Origin: Myxococcus hansupus
GTDB lineage: Bacteria > Myxococcota > Myxococcia > Myxococcales > Myxococcaceae
Reading direction: 5' to 3'
Assembly: GCF_000280925.3 (NCBI RefSeq)
Contig: NZ_CP012109.1
Location: forward strand, 9,026,001-9,090,000
Length of the DNA stretch: 64,000 nt
The notes under the pieces were generated by a model. The model searched no databases and was not told the origin of the DNA. It worked only from the letters and a program-made list of their open reading frames with translations. Below, in pieces: positions 33,529 through 42,758 of this stretch. The position numbers and the translations under genes are program-made. The first letter of the stretch is position 1, and the number at the start of each line of letters is the position of its first letter.

Positions 33529-34545
33529 ATGCGGGTGGCCGTCTTCGATACACACCGATACGACCGGGACGCGTTGGAGGCGGCGAACGTCCGTTTCGGA
33601 CACGCGCTCACCTACTTCGAGCCCCGGCTGACCTTGCAGACGGCGCCCCTGGCGGAGGGGTTCCCCGCCGTGTGCTCCTTCGTCAACGACACGGTGGACG
33701 CGGCCACGCTGGAGGTGCTGCACGCGGGTGGGGTGCGGCTCGTGGCGGCGCGCTCCGCGGGCTACAACCACGTGGACCTGGAGGCCGCGCGGCGGTGGGA
33801 CCTGCGCGTCACGCGCGTGCCGGAGTACTCACCGCACGCGGTGGCCGAGCACGCGGTGGCGCTGGTGCTGTCCCTCAACCGCCACATCCCGCGTGCCTTC
33901 TCCCGCGTGCGGGATTGGAACTTCTCGCTCGACGGGTTGGTGGGTTTCGACCTCGCCGGCAAGACGGTGGGCGTGGTGGGCACGGGCCGCATCGGCCGCG
34001 TGGCGGCGCGCATCTTCAAGGGCTTTGGCTGCGACGTCCTCTGCTACGACGTGGCGCCGGATGCGGCGTTCGAGCGTGAGCTGGGGGTGCGCTACGTCGC
34101 GCTCGACGCCTTGTTTTCTCAGGCCGACATCATCTCCTTTCACATCCCGCTCACGCCGGACACGCGGCACCTGGTGGACGCGGCGGCGCTGGCGCGGATG
34201 AAGCGGGGCGTGATGCTCATCAACACGGGACGCGGCGCGCTCATCGACAGCAAGGCGCTGGTCGCCGCGCTCAAGTCCGGCCACGTCGGCGGTGCCGGCT
34301 TGGATGTGTATGAAGAAGAGGAGGGGGTCTTCTTCCAGGACCTCTCCGGGCAGGTGCTCCAGGACGATGTGCTGGCGCGGCTGCTCACCTTTCCAAACGT
34401 GCTCGTCACGTCGCATCAGGCCTTCCTCACCCACGAGGCGCTCGCCAACATCGCGGAGACGACGCTGGCGGGCATCCAGGCCTTCGAGCGTGGCGAGCCC
34501 TTGCTGAACGAGGTTCGCGCCGAGCAGGTGCTTCGCGCGCGTTGA
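33529..34545 (+). CDS. D-lactate dehydrogenase / 2-hydroxyacid dehydrogenase
   Basis: This protein of 338 residues begins MRVAVFDTHRYDRDALEAAN, the typical start of fermentative D-lactate dehydrogenases. The NAD-binding loop GVVGTGRIGRVAARIF and a downstream Asp (CYDVAPD) indicate NAD. The catalytic Arg lies in INTGRGALID, the Glu in AGLDVYEEEEG and the His in SHQAFLTHEA. The enzyme interconverts pyruvate and D-lactate. GGGGAG upstream supports the ATG at 33529. It is followed after 42 bases by a triple universal-stress protein, a pairing suggestive of a low-oxygen or energy-stress response (inference). Confidence 0.88.
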   Translation: MRVAVFDTHRYDRDALEAANVRFGHALTYFEPRLTLQTAPLAEGFPAVCSFVNDTVDAATLEVLHAGGVRLVAARSAGYNHVDLEAARRWDLRVTRVPEYSPHAVAEHAVALVLSLNRHIPRAFSRVRDWNFSLDGLVGFDLAGKTVGVVGTGRIGRVAARIFKGFGCDVLCYDVAPDAAFERELGVRYVALDALFSQADIISFHIPLTPDTRHLVDAAALARMKRGVMLINTGRGALIDSKALVAALKSGHVGGAGLDVYEEEEGVFFQDLSGQVLQDDVLARLLTFPNVLVTSHQAFLTHEALANIAETTLAGIQAFERGEPLLNEVRAEQVLRAR

Positions 34546-34587
34546 GTGGATTCGAGGATTCAAGCCCCACCCTTACCTGGAGCTGCC

Positions 34588-35883
34588 ATGTCCATTGTCT
34601 GCGCCACCAACTTCTCCGACGACGCGCGGCGGGCCTCCACGCTTGCCGCGGAGCTCGCTCGCAAGGCCGGTACGCCCTTGTGGCTGGTTCATGTGCTCAA
34701 CCCCGACTCCGTGCGTGCCTTCGGCAAGGCGCTGATAGGCTCCGCCGAGGCGGTGCTGAGTGACGAGCAGAAGCGCTTGGAGAAGCTGGGCGCGAAGGTG
34801 GAGCCCGTGCTGCTCACCGGCGAGCCCGCGGTGAGGGTGGAGGAGTTCTGCCGCGAGCGGGGGGCCTCGCTGGTGGTGGCGTCCCGGCCTCCCGACGAAT
34901 CCCAGTTCGGTGGCGAGGGCGGCACGGTGGACCGGATGGCGCAGTCGTTGACGGTGCCGCTGCTCGTCGTGAGGGACCCCGCGCCGCTGGAGGCCTGGGC
35001 TCGCGGCGAGCGCCCGTTGAAGGTGCTGCTGGGCGTGGACCGCTCGCTGCCCTTCGAGGCCGCGCGGGATTGGGTGCTGGCGCTGGGCAAAGGCGGCCCG
35101 CTGGACGTGGTGGGCGGGCGCGTCTACTGGCCCGAGGAAGAGGCCCGCCGGCTGGGGCTGAACCAGCGCATGGACTACGGCGAGGCCTCGCCGGAGCTGC
35201 GGCAGGCGCTGGAGCGCGAGAGCGCGGACCTGGTGGCGCCGCTGGCCCAAGCGGGCGGGAGGTCCGTGCGCCTCCGCGTGGAGCCGGGTGTGGGGCGCAT
35301 CGCCGACCATCTGGTGGAGCTGGCCGACCAGGAGCATGTGGACCTCCTGGTGGTGGGCACGCACCACCGCAAGGCGCTGGGGCGGTTGTGGAGCGTGTCG
35401 CGGCATGCGCTGCGGCTGGCGCGGATGTCGGTGGTGTGCGTGCCCACGCAGGCGCTGTCGGTGGGCGCGGAGACGCCGCTGCCGGAGTACCGGGAGGTGA
35501 TGGTGACCACGGACTTCTCGGAGACGGGCAACCGCGCGGTGGCGCATGCCTTCGCCCTGGCGGCGCCGGGGGGCACCGTGCACCTGGTGCATGCCACCGA
35601 GTCGAAGCCGTCGCTGGAGGAGGAGGCGCGGCTTCGCGAGCAGCTCTCCACGCTGGTGCCCAAGGCCGCGCGGGACCGGAACGTGCGACTGGAGATTGTC
35701 CCGGGCGGCAAGGACGTGGTGGCAACGCTGGCGCAGACGGCCGAGCGGCTGGGCGTGGGCGCCATCGTCATGGGCACCCATGGCCGGTCGGGCTGGAAGC
35801 GCGCGGTGCTCGGCTCGGTGACGCAGTCCATGCTCGTGCACACGGACCGGCCGGTGCTGCTGGTGCGCGCTCCGGGGGCGTGA
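34588..35883 (+). CDS. Universal stress protein with three tandem Usp domains
   Basis: The gene encodes 431 residues from the ATG at 34588, with TGGAG 6 bases upstream. Three Usp-type alpha/beta domains follow in tandem, at about residues 1-130, 140-285 and 300-431. They begin with IVCATNFSDDARRAS, VLLGVDRSLPFEAARD and VMVTTDFSETGNRAV. The third keeps the ATP-binding pattern G-2x-G-9x-G(S) in MGTHGRSGWKRAVLGS. The second has the altered GTHHRKALG and the first lacks the motif. Most Usp proteins have one or two domains, so three is unusual. It probably binds ATP only in the last domain and acts in energy or redox stress. Confidence 0.85.
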   Translation: MSIVCATNFSDDARRASTLAAELARKAGTPLWLVHVLNPDSVRAFGKALIGSAEAVLSDEQKRLEKLGAKVEPVLLTGEPAVRVEEFCRERGASLVVASRPPDESQFGGEGGTVDRMAQSLTVPLLVVRDPAPLEAWARGERPLKVLLGVDRSLPFEAARDWVLALGKGGPLDVVGGRVYWPEEEARRLGLNQRMDYGEASPELRQALERESADLVAPLAQAGGRSVRLRVEPGVGRIADHLVELADQEHVDLLVVGTHHRKALGRLWSVSRHALRLARMSVVCVPTQALSVGAETPLPEYREVMVTTDFSETGNRAVAHAFALAAPGGTVHLVHATESKPSLEEEARLREQLSTLVPKAARDRNVRLEIVPGGKDVVATLAQTAERLGVGAIVMGTHGRSGWKRAVLGSVTQSMLVHTDRPVLLVRAPGA

Positions 35884-35907
35884 GCGTGGGCCGCGGTGGA
35901 CGCCTTG

Positions 35908-36573
35908 CTAGTGGGCGTCCACATCCACGTAGGCGCGCCGGGCCAGCACGGACACGAGGCGGCCCTCCGGCATCACGTAGGCGGTGAGCTTGCCGCCGTA
36001 CACGCAGCCGGAGTCCAACCCCACGGCGTGCGGATGGCGCTGGATGCCCCGCATGGCGTCGTGGCCGAAGATGACCAGCTCGGGGCCGGTCCAGAGGCTG
36101 GCCCAGGGCGCGCCCGCGTCCACGCGCTTCGAGGGCGTTCCGTCCGGCAGGATGCTGCGCAGGTTGAGCAGCTCGTCCTCCTTCTGGGCTTCCAACGGCA
36201 CGCCCGGCACCAGGCCGCCGTGGACCGCCACCACGTTCAGCTCCGGGAAGCAGCGGTAGAGCGGCTGGGCTTCCAGCCACGCCCAATCCTCGGGCGTCAG
36301 GGTGTCCAGCACCTGCTGATGCTCGGGCTTCAGCTTCTTGCCGCGCGGCGCCCGGCCCGCGTGCCAGCGCAGCACGTGGGCGTCATGGTTGCCCCTCACC
36401 GCGAGAAAGCCGCGCTCCCGCGCGCGACGCACCACGCCAGCGGAGTCCGGGCCCTTCGCCACCAGGTCGCCCACCAGCACCACGCGGTCGCCAGGCTGCC
36501 AGTCGCACCGGGCCAGCAGCGCGTCCAGTTCCTCCGCGCACCCGTGCACGTCCCCGATGAAGAGCGTTCGCAT
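35908..36573 (-). CDS. ApaH/PrpE-like metallophosphatase (PPP superfamily)
   Basis: The gene encodes 221 residues from the ATG at 36573. The metal-binding motifs of PPP phosphatases are intact: IGDVHG near the start, VGDLVAKGP and RGNHDAHVL, then HGGLVPG and a late FGHDA. Proteins of this subfamily hydrolyse diadenosine tetraphosphate or dephosphorylate Ser/Thr/Tyr in bacteria; the exact substrate cannot be read from the sequence. The length fits the family. It is convergent with the stress-protein gene (24 bases apart) and divergent from the alanine racemase gene. Confidence 0.85.
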   Translation of the reverse strand: MRTLFIGDVHGCAEELDALLARCDWQPGDRVVLVGDLVAKGPDSAGVVRRARERGFLAVRGNHDAHVLRWHAGRAPRGKKLKPEHQQVLDTLTPEDWAWLEAQPLYRCFPELNVVAVHGGLVPGVPLEAQKEDELLNLRSILPDGTPSKRVDAGAPWASLWTGPELVIFGHDAMRGIQRHPHAVGLDSGCVYGGKLTAYVMPEGRLVSVLARRAYVDVDAH

Positions 36574-36747
36574 CCACTCTTCCTTTAATGCGCTTTGCCC
36601 GCGTCCGGAAACCCTCTGTCGGCTGTCTGGCGCTCCAGGCGCTGGCGCGGCGGGGATGTGTGCGGGCCTGGGCAGGCCGGTCCGCCCAAGCCGCCGTCCG
36701 CCTGCTTCAGACGCGGGCGGGTGTGGCGTGCCGGCCGCGCCTGGCGC

Positions 36748-38004
36748 ATGGCCCGCGCATTGCTGGTATGGCTGGGGACCGTGGCGGAGGTGAATGTGGA
36801 GTCGATTGGCAGTGGCCCTGGAGACGCGGTCCATTCCTCGTGGCTGGAGGTGAGCGCGTCCGCGTTGCGGCACAACGTCGCCGTGTTCCGGGCCCTGGAG
36901 GGGCAGCAGGGCGCCACGCCGCGCGCGCTGGGTGTGGTTCTGAAGGGCAACGCCTACGGGCACGGGCTCGCGCAGGTGCTGCCCGCGGTCCACGGCGCGG
37001 TGGACCTCCTCTATGTGATTGCGCCGCAGGACGCCCTGAAGGTGCGCGAGTACGAGCGGGCCCAGGGGCTTTCGCCCCGGCAGGTGCTCGTCCTGGGGGC
37101 GGTGGCGCCCGAGGAAGCGGTGGTGCTGGCGCGCGAGGGCGTGGACGTGGTGGTGGCGGACCGTGGCTGGGCGGACGCGGTGCCGGTGTTGCGCGCGGCG
37201 AAGCTGGAGCGCCCCCTGCGGGCCCACGTCCACATCGACACGGGCCTGGGGCGCGAGGGGTTCACGCTGGAAGGGCTGCCCACCGAGTCCCGCTTCCTGG
37301 TGGAGGCGCGCGACGTGCTGGAGGTGGTGGGCGCGCTCAGTCACTTCGCCAACACGGAGGACGTGACGGAGCAGGGCTACGCGCTGGCGCAGGTGGAGGC
37401 CTTCGAGAAGGGCCTGGCCTTCCTGGCCTCTCAACTGGAGCCGGCCCAGCCTCTGCAACGCCACATCGCCGCGAGCGCCGCTACATTGGTGCTGCCGCGC
37501 GCGCGCTACGAGGCGTTGCGCGTGGGCATCTCGCTGTACGGCCTGTGGCCCTCCGCGGAGACGCGGCTGTCGGCGCGGCTGGTGCTGGGCGAGGTGCCAG
37601 TGCTCAAGCCGGCGTTGTCGTGGCGGTGCCGCAGCCAGGTGGTGAAGTGGCTGCCCGCGGGCAGCTACGTGGGCTACGGCTGTACGTACCGCTGCCCGGA
37701 GCCCACGCGCATCGCGGTGCTGCCGGTGGGGTACTACGACGGATATCCCCGGCTCGCGTCGGGGCAGGCGCACGTGCTGGTGAATGGCCGCCGGTGTCCG
37801 GTGCTGGGACGGGTGATGATGAATCACCTCATCGTGGACGTGACGCGCGCCACGTCCGACGAGCGCCCGGTGACGGCCACGCTGCTGGGCCGTGACGGCG
37901 AGGAGGCCGTGCCCGCCGAGTCATTGGCCGGCTGGGCCCAGACGATTCACTACGAGGTCGTCACCCGGCTGGGGGCGCATCTGAAGCGGGTGGTGGTGGC
38001 GTAG
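36748..38004 (+). CDS. alr: Alanine racemase
   Basis: The protein has 418 residues when started at the ATG at 36748; GTG codons at 36781 and 36790 are alternatives and the frame is open further upstream, so the N-terminus is uncertain. The PLP lysine is Lys66 in VVLKGNAYGHG (usually VKANAYGHG). HVHIDTGLGREGF, ALSHFANTED and VLPVGYYDGYPR with the second catalytic Tyr region are characteristic. The enzyme makes D-alanine for peptidoglycan. Its 3' end overlaps the convergent acyltransferase gene by 44 bases. Confidence 0.85.
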   Translation: MARALLVWLGTVAEVNVESIGSGPGDAVHSSWLEVSASALRHNVAVFRALEGQQGATPRALGVVLKGNAYGHGLAQVLPAVHGAVDLLYVIAPQDALKVREYERAQGLSPRQVLVLGAVAPEEAVVLAREGVDVVVADRGWADAVPVLRAAKLERPLRAHVHIDTGLGREGFTLEGLPTESRFLVEARDVLEVVGALSHFANTEDVTEQGYALAQVEAFEKGLAFLASQLEPAQPLQRHIAASAATLVLPRARYEALRVGISLYGLWPSAETRLSARLVLGEVPVLKPALSWRCRSQVVKWLPAGSYVGYGCTYRCPEPTRIAVLPVGYYDGYPRLASGQAHVLVNGRRCPVLGRVMMNHLIVDVTRATSDERPVTATLLGRDGEEAVPAESLAGWAQTIHYEVVTRLGAHLKRVVVA

Positions 38005-39019
38005 TCCCCGCGGGCAGGGCGGCCTCCGACGGAGGCTGCACCTTCCAGCGGCGGTGCAGCCACATCCACTGGTCCGGGTGCTTGCGGATGCAGCGCTCCA
38101 GCGCGGCCGTCACGCGCGCGGTGTGCTCCGTCATCGGGTCGGCGCACTCCCCCGGCGTGGGCGGGAGGATGGGGCCTTCCACTTCCATCCGGAAGCGCGC
38201 GCCGCCTCGGCCGTTGCGCACGGCCATCACCACGAACACCGGCGCCTTGGTCCGCGCCGCCGCCACCGCCATGGCGGGTGTCGTGGAGGCCAGCTTGCCG
38301 AAGAAGGGGACGAAGGCCGCGCTCTTCGCGGGCAGCGCCTGGTCCAGCAGCATGAGGGGCGACTCGCCGCGCTTCACGGCTTCGATGATTTCCTGGATGG
38401 CGCCACGTGGGTAGATGAGGCCGGCGCCCATGCGCACGCGGTTCTCCGCGATGCGCGTGTTGAGCGCGCCCTTCAGCGGGCGCACCAGCCCGTCCATGGG
38501 AACTCCGCGGCGGATGAGCATCTCCCCCAGCAGTTCCCAATTGCCGAAGTGCGCCGTCACCAGCAGCGCGCCTTTGCCCGTGTCCACGCGTGCCTTCAGG
38601 GCCCGCCACGCCTCTTCGCCCTCGAGGCCCTGCTCGGCCCAGTCCTTGGGCAACCGGTCGCCCGACGGCAGTGACTCCAGCACCACGCGTGTCATGTTGA
38701 TGTAGGCGCCGCGCGCGATGTCGCGCCGCTCCGCGTCACTCTTCTCCGGCATCGCCATGGCCAGGTTTTCCAGCGCTACGCGACGACGGATGCCCAGGCT
38801 GTAGGCCAGGTTGCCAAAGAAGCGGGCGAGCGCGTCACGCGACTCCGGAGACAGCCAGGTCAAGAAAGCCCAGACGAAGCGCGTCAGGAATCCCACCACC
38901 CGTCCGGGCGGCGTCCCGACGACGCGGAGCAGGTGCGCCGAGGAAGGCTTCAGCGTCACGGGAAGTGCGTCAGGGGGCGGGGAGGCAGGCTCGGTCACGG
39001 ACACGGGGGCGCACTCCAT
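37961..39019 (-). CDS. LpxL/HtrB-type lysophospholipid/lipid A acyltransferase
   Basis: The gene encodes 352 residues from the ATG at 39019. A hydrophobic membrane-binding segment (VVGFLTRFVWAFLTWL) is followed by the acyltransferase motif TAHFGNWELLGEML (the H-x4-E core). IYPRGAIQEIIEAVKRG and MLLDQALPAKSAAFVPFFGK are other blocks typical of lipid A late acyltransferases. A proline-rich C-terminal tail follows QWMWLHRRWK. It should transfer an acyl chain onto a lipid A precursor or related lipid at the inner membrane. It is divergent from the M1 aminopeptidase gene. Confidence 0.85.
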   Translation of the reverse strand: MECAPVSVTEPASPPPDALPVTLKPSSAHLLRVVGTPPGRVVGFLTRFVWAFLTWLSPESRDALARFFGNLAYSLGIRRRVALENLAMAMPEKSDAERRDIARGAYINMTRVVLESLPSGDRLPKDWAEQGLEGEEAWRALKARVDTGKGALLVTAHFGNWELLGEMLIRRGVPMDGLVRPLKGALNTRIAENRVRMGAGLIYPRGAIQEIIEAVKRGESPLMLLDQALPAKSAAFVPFFGKLASTTPAMAVAAARTKAPVFVVMAVRNGRGGARFRMEVEGPILPPTPGECADPMTEHTARVTAALERCIRKHPDQWMWLHRRWKVQPPSEAALPAGTTPPPPASDAPPAG

Positions 39020-39100
39020 CGTGAAGTGGAGATGACAGCAAGGCCACACGTGCTGGTTGCGCGCTACCTTGCCCGCCCGGCATGGGACACACTGCGCGCC

Positions 39101-41845
39101 ATGCCCAACCTGCTCCGTCCAGCGGCACTGGCCGCTGTCGCCCTCCTCAGTGCGTGCGGTGCCCGGCAGAATCCTCCCGCCACCGCCGAGCCGCCGCCTT
39201 CCTCACAAGCCGTCACCGCCACACCGCAGTCGCCGAAGCTGCGGCTCCCCACCGAGATGCGGCCCACGGGCTACACGGTGGAGCTCACCCTGGACCCGAA
39301 GGTGGCCACGTTCCAGGGCGTGGTGGACATCGACCTGGACGTCACGAAGTCCGTGTCCGTCGTGTGGTTGCACGCCAAGGGCCTGACGGTGAAGAAGGCC
39401 ACGCTCACGCAAGGCGCGTCCTCCTTCGACGTGACGGCGGTGCCGGGCGAAGAGGACTTCCTCGGCTTCCCGTTGGCGAAGGCGCTGGCCACCGGCCCCG
39501 CGAAGCTGCGCGTCGTCTATGACGGCCTCGCGTCGGAGAAGGAGACGAACGGTGCGTTCCGCGTCAACGAAGGCGACGACTGGTACATCTACACCCAGTT
39601 CGAGCCGGTGGCCGCGCGCCGCGTGTTCCCCTCGTTCGACGAGCCCGGCTTCAAGGTGCCGTGGCAGCTCACCTTCCACGTGCCCGCGGGCACGGTGGCC
39701 GTCACCAACACGCCGCAGGAGTCCGAGGAGGCCCGCCCGGACGGTGGCCGCACCTTCCGCTTCGCGCGCACGCAGCCGCTGCCCAGCTACCTCATCGCCT
39801 TTGGCGTGGGCCCCTTCGACTTCCTCCCCGCCGCCGACGCGGGCCAGAAGAAGGTGAAGACGCGCATCATCACCCCGCGCGGTCGCACCGAAGAGGGCGT
39901 CTACGCCGCGCAGGTGACGCCGGAAATCCTCGCCGCGCTGGAGGACTACTTCGGCATGCCGTACCCGTACGAGAAGCTGGACGTGCTGGCGGTGCCGCTG
40001 CTCGGCGGCGCCATGGAGCACCCCGGCCTGGTGACGTTCAACTCGCGCTTCATGCTGTCCAAGCCGGCGGAGGACTCGCTGGGCCGCCAGCGCGCCTTCT
40101 CCGAGACGCAGGTGCATGAGCTGGCGCACCAGTGGTTCGGCAACCTGGTCACCATGCAGTGGTGGGACGACCTGTGGCTCAACGAGGCCTTCGCCTCGTG
40201 GATGACCCCGCGCATCGTGGAGACCTGGCGCCCGGGCTGGGACGCGCCCGTCGAGCGCGTGCATGACCGCGCCCGGGCCCTGGACTCGGACAGCTTGCTG
40301 TCCGCGCGCCGCATCCGCCAGCCCATCGAGAGCGCCAACGACATCCACAACGCCTTCGACGGCATCACCTACGGCAAGGGCTCCGCGGTGCTGAGCATGA
40401 CGGAGGAGTGGCTGGGCCGGGACGTCTTCCGCCGCGGCATCCAGCGCTACTTCCGCAAGCACGCGGGCGGCAACGCCACCGCGAAGGACTTCCTGGACGC
40501 CGTGTCCGCCGAGTCTGGCAAGGACGTGACGGGCATGCTGGGGACCTTCCTGGACCAGAGCGGCGCGCCGCTCGTCACCGCGTCGCTCGCGTGCGGCGCG
40601 GACGGGGCGAAGGTGGTGCTCACGCAGAAGCGCTACCTGCGTCTGGGCACGCAGTCGCCGGGCGCACAGACGTGGAAGGTGCCGGTGTGCGTGAAGTACG
40701 CGAACGGCGCGAAGGAGGCCCGGACCTGCACCCTGCTGGAGGGCGAGCGCACCGAGGTGGCCCTGCGCGAGGCGAAGACGTGCCCCGCCTGGGTGTTCCC
40801 CAACGCCGAGGGCGCGGGCTACTTCCGGGTTCAACTGGACGCCGACGCGGCGGCGAAGCTGGCGAAGGCGGGCATGCAGAAGCTGTCGCGCACGGAGCGG
40901 GTGACGTTCCTGACGGACGTGCGCGCGTTGGCGCTGGCCGGGTCGATTCCCGCCGCCGACGCCCTGTCGCTGGCGCGCCGCATGTCGAACGACCCGGACC
41001 GCGTTGTCACCCTGGCCTCGCTGGACCTGCTGGAGCTGGTCAGCTCGCGGCTGCTCCCGGACGAGAAGCTGAAGGACCGGGCCCGCTTCCTGCGTGACAC
41101 GTATGGCCCCCGGGCGCGGCAGCTCGGCTTCACCCCGCGCAAGGGCGAGAACGAGGACACCCGCCTGCTCCGCCCCCGGCTGGTGCGGCTGGCGGGCCGT
41201 GACGGCAGGGACCCGAAGCTGCTCGCGGAGGCGCGCACCCTCGCGGACACGTGGCTGAAGGACAAGAGCGCGGTGGCGCCGGAGATGGTGGACGTGGTGC
41301 TCGCCATCGCCGCCACGGAGGGCGACGCGGCCTTCCGGGAGAAGCTCGCCGCCGCGGTGCGGGGTGAGAAGGACCGGCGCACGCGCCAGTACCTCATCGG
41401 CGCGCTGAGCAACTTCACGGACCCGGAGCTGGTGAAGAAGAACCTGGCCCTCGTCTTCGAGAAGGGCCTGGACCCGCGCGAGACGGTGTGGATGGCGTTC
41501 GCGGCGTCGCAGGGCCTGCGCACGCAGGACGTGGCCTTCGACTTCGTGACGACGAACTACGACCGGCTCGTGGGCGATTCTCCCGAGGCGCTGTTGCCCG
41601 AGGAGGCCGCCGGGCGCATGGCCTACGTCGGCAGCAACTTCTGCGACGCGGGCAAGCGCCAGCAGATGGCGGACTTCTTCACCGAGCGCAGCGCGAAGGC
41701 GAAGGGCGGCCCGCGGACGCTGGCGCAGGTGCTGGAAATCGTGGACCAGTGCATCGCGCTGAAGCAGGCGCAGGGGGCCAGCGTCGAGTCCTTCCTCGCG
41801 CAGGGCGCCACGCCGCGTCCGCCGCAGGCTCCGGCCGTGCGGTAG
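39101..41845 (+). CDS. M1-family zinc aminopeptidase (lipoprotein)
   Basis: This protein of 914 residues begins with a lipoprotein signal (LRPAALAAVALLSACGARQ; lipobox Cys about residue 20). The zinc site is intact: HELAH at residues 339-343 with Glu362 in WLNEAFASW. The exopeptidase motif is GAMEH (303-307) instead of the usual GAMEN, followed by PGLVTF. The C-terminal third is helical, as in other long M1 enzymes. It removes N-terminal residues from peptides in the periplasm or at the surface. The Asn-to-His change in the amino-terminus-recognition motif may alter specificity. An in-frame start further upstream would lose the lipobox position. Confidence 0.92.
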   Translation: MPNLLRPAALAAVALLSACGARQNPPATAEPPPSSQAVTATPQSPKLRLPTEMRPTGYTVELTLDPKVATFQGVVDIDLDVTKSVSVVWLHAKGLTVKKATLTQGASSFDVTAVPGEEDFLGFPLAKALATGPAKLRVVYDGLASEKETNGAFRVNEGDDWYIYTQFEPVAARRVFPSFDEPGFKVPWQLTFHVPAGTVAVTNTPQESEEARPDGGRTFRFARTQPLPSYLIAFGVGPFDFLPAADAGQKKVKTRIITPRGRTEEGVYAAQVTPEILAALEDYFGMPYPYEKLDVLAVPLLGGAMEHPGLVTFNSRFMLSKPAEDSLGRQRAFSETQVHELAHQWFGNLVTMQWWDDLWLNEAFASWMTPRIVETWRPGWDAPVERVHDRARALDSDSLLSARRIRQPIESANDIHNAFDGITYGKGSAVLSMTEEWLGRDVFRRGIQRYFRKHAGGNATAKDFLDAVSAESGKDVTGMLGTFLDQSGAPLVTASLACGADGAKVVLTQKRYLRLGTQSPGAQTWKVPVCVKYANGAKEARTCTLLEGERTEVALREAKTCPAWVFPNAEGAGYFRVQLDADAAAKLAKAGMQKLSRTERVTFLTDVRALALAGSIPAADALSLARRMSNDPDRVVTLASLDLLELVSSRLLPDEKLKDRARFLRDTYGPRARQLGFTPRKGENEDTRLLRPRLVRLAGRDGRDPKLLAEARTLADTWLKDKSAVAPEMVDVVLAIAATEGDAAFREKLAAAVRGEKDRRTRQYLIGALSNFTDPELVKKNLALVFEKGLDPRETVWMAFAASQGLRTQDVAFDFVTTNYDRLVGDSPEALLPEEAAGRMAYVGSNFCDAGKRQQMADFFTERSAKAKGGPRTLAQVLEIVDQCIALKQAQGASVESFLAQGATPRPPQAPAVR

Positions 41846-41908
41846 TCCGGGGTGCCATCCGGGCCCGGCGCGTGTCCTCGCGTCCGGGCCCGGTGTCCCG
41901 CCGGGGTG

Positions 41909-42661
41909 CTACTTCCGGCCGCGGGACATGAACGACATGAAGGCTTCCTGCGCCTCGGTGGACTGGAGGCGCTGGATGAACTCGGCGCCCTCGCGGGCCA
42001 GCGTCTCGCGAATCTGGGCGCGCAGCGGCTCGCGGACCAGCCGCTTCGTCACGCGCACCGCCTCCGCGGGGCGCGAGGCCAGGGTGGCGGCGCGCTCGGC
42101 GGCCACCTGCTGGAGGCTGCCTTCCGGCACCACCTTGTTGATGATGCCCGCGCGCAGCGCCGTGGCCGCGTCGAAGGGCTCGCCGAAGAGCAGCAGCTCG
42201 CTGGCCAGCGCGAGGCCCGCCGTCCTGGGGATGAGCAGGCTGCTGGCGCCCTCCGCGCACAGCCCCAGTTGGACGAAGGGCATGTGGAAGCGCGCGCGCT
42301 CCGTGGCCACCACGTAGTCACAGTGGAGCAGCAGCGTGGTGCCAATGCCCACCGCGGGGCCGTCCACCGCGGCCAGGATGGGCTTGTCGGCGTCCACCAG
42401 CGCGCGCAGGAAGCGGAACACGGCGCTGTCCTCGCCCGCGGGCGGGTGCTCCATGAAGTCGCCAATGTCGTTGCCGGCGGTGAAGACGCTGCCCGCGCCG
42501 GTGAGCAGCACCACGCGGACGTCCGCGTTGCCTTCCGCGTCCTTCAACGCGGCGGTGGCCGCCTCGTACATGGCATGCGTGAAGGCGTTCTTCTTCTCGG
42601 GCCGGTTGAAGGTGAGGGTGAGGACCCCCGAATCGAGCTTCGTGAGCAGCGTGTCGGACAT
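41909..42661 (-). CDS. Enoyl-CoA hydratase/isomerase family protein
   Basis: The gene encodes 250 residues of the crotonase fold. The CoA-binding segment LTFNRPEKKNAFTHAM and the oxyanion-hole block AGNDIGDF are present, followed by VDGPAVGIGTTLLLHCDYVVATERA and FVQLGLCAEGASSLLI. The second of the usual glutamates is represented by Glu in LCAEGAS. The role is hydration or isomerisation of an enoyl-CoA in fatty acid degradation or a related pathway. It is not obviously in an operon; 97 bases separate its start from the PRPP synthetase stop on the same strand. Confidence 0.87.
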   Translation of the reverse strand: MSDTLLTKLDSGVLTLTFNRPEKKNAFTHAMYEAATAALKDAEGNADVRVVLLTGAGSVFTAGNDIGDFMEHPPAGEDSAVFRFLRALVDADKPILAAVDGPAVGIGTTLLLHCDYVVATERARFHMPFVQLGLCAEGASSLLIPRTAGLALASELLLFGEPFDAATALRAGIINKVVPEGSLQQVAAERAATLASRPAEAVRVTKRLVREPLRAQIRETLAREGAEFIQRLQSTEAQEAFMSFMSRGRK

Positions 42662-42758
42662 GGCGCCGGAGCCTAACCGACTCCGTGTGTCAGGGCGGGA
42701 GAATGCCGCTTCGCGAGCGGCGCCCCTCGGTGGCTTACCCGGCCCCCGGCGCCCGAGG

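Noticed and set aside
33253-33771. Extension of the pncB frame beyond the ATG at 33252
   Set aside because: The extension runs antisense into the D-lactate dehydrogenase gene and lacks family-like sequence. The standard N-terminus begins at 33252.
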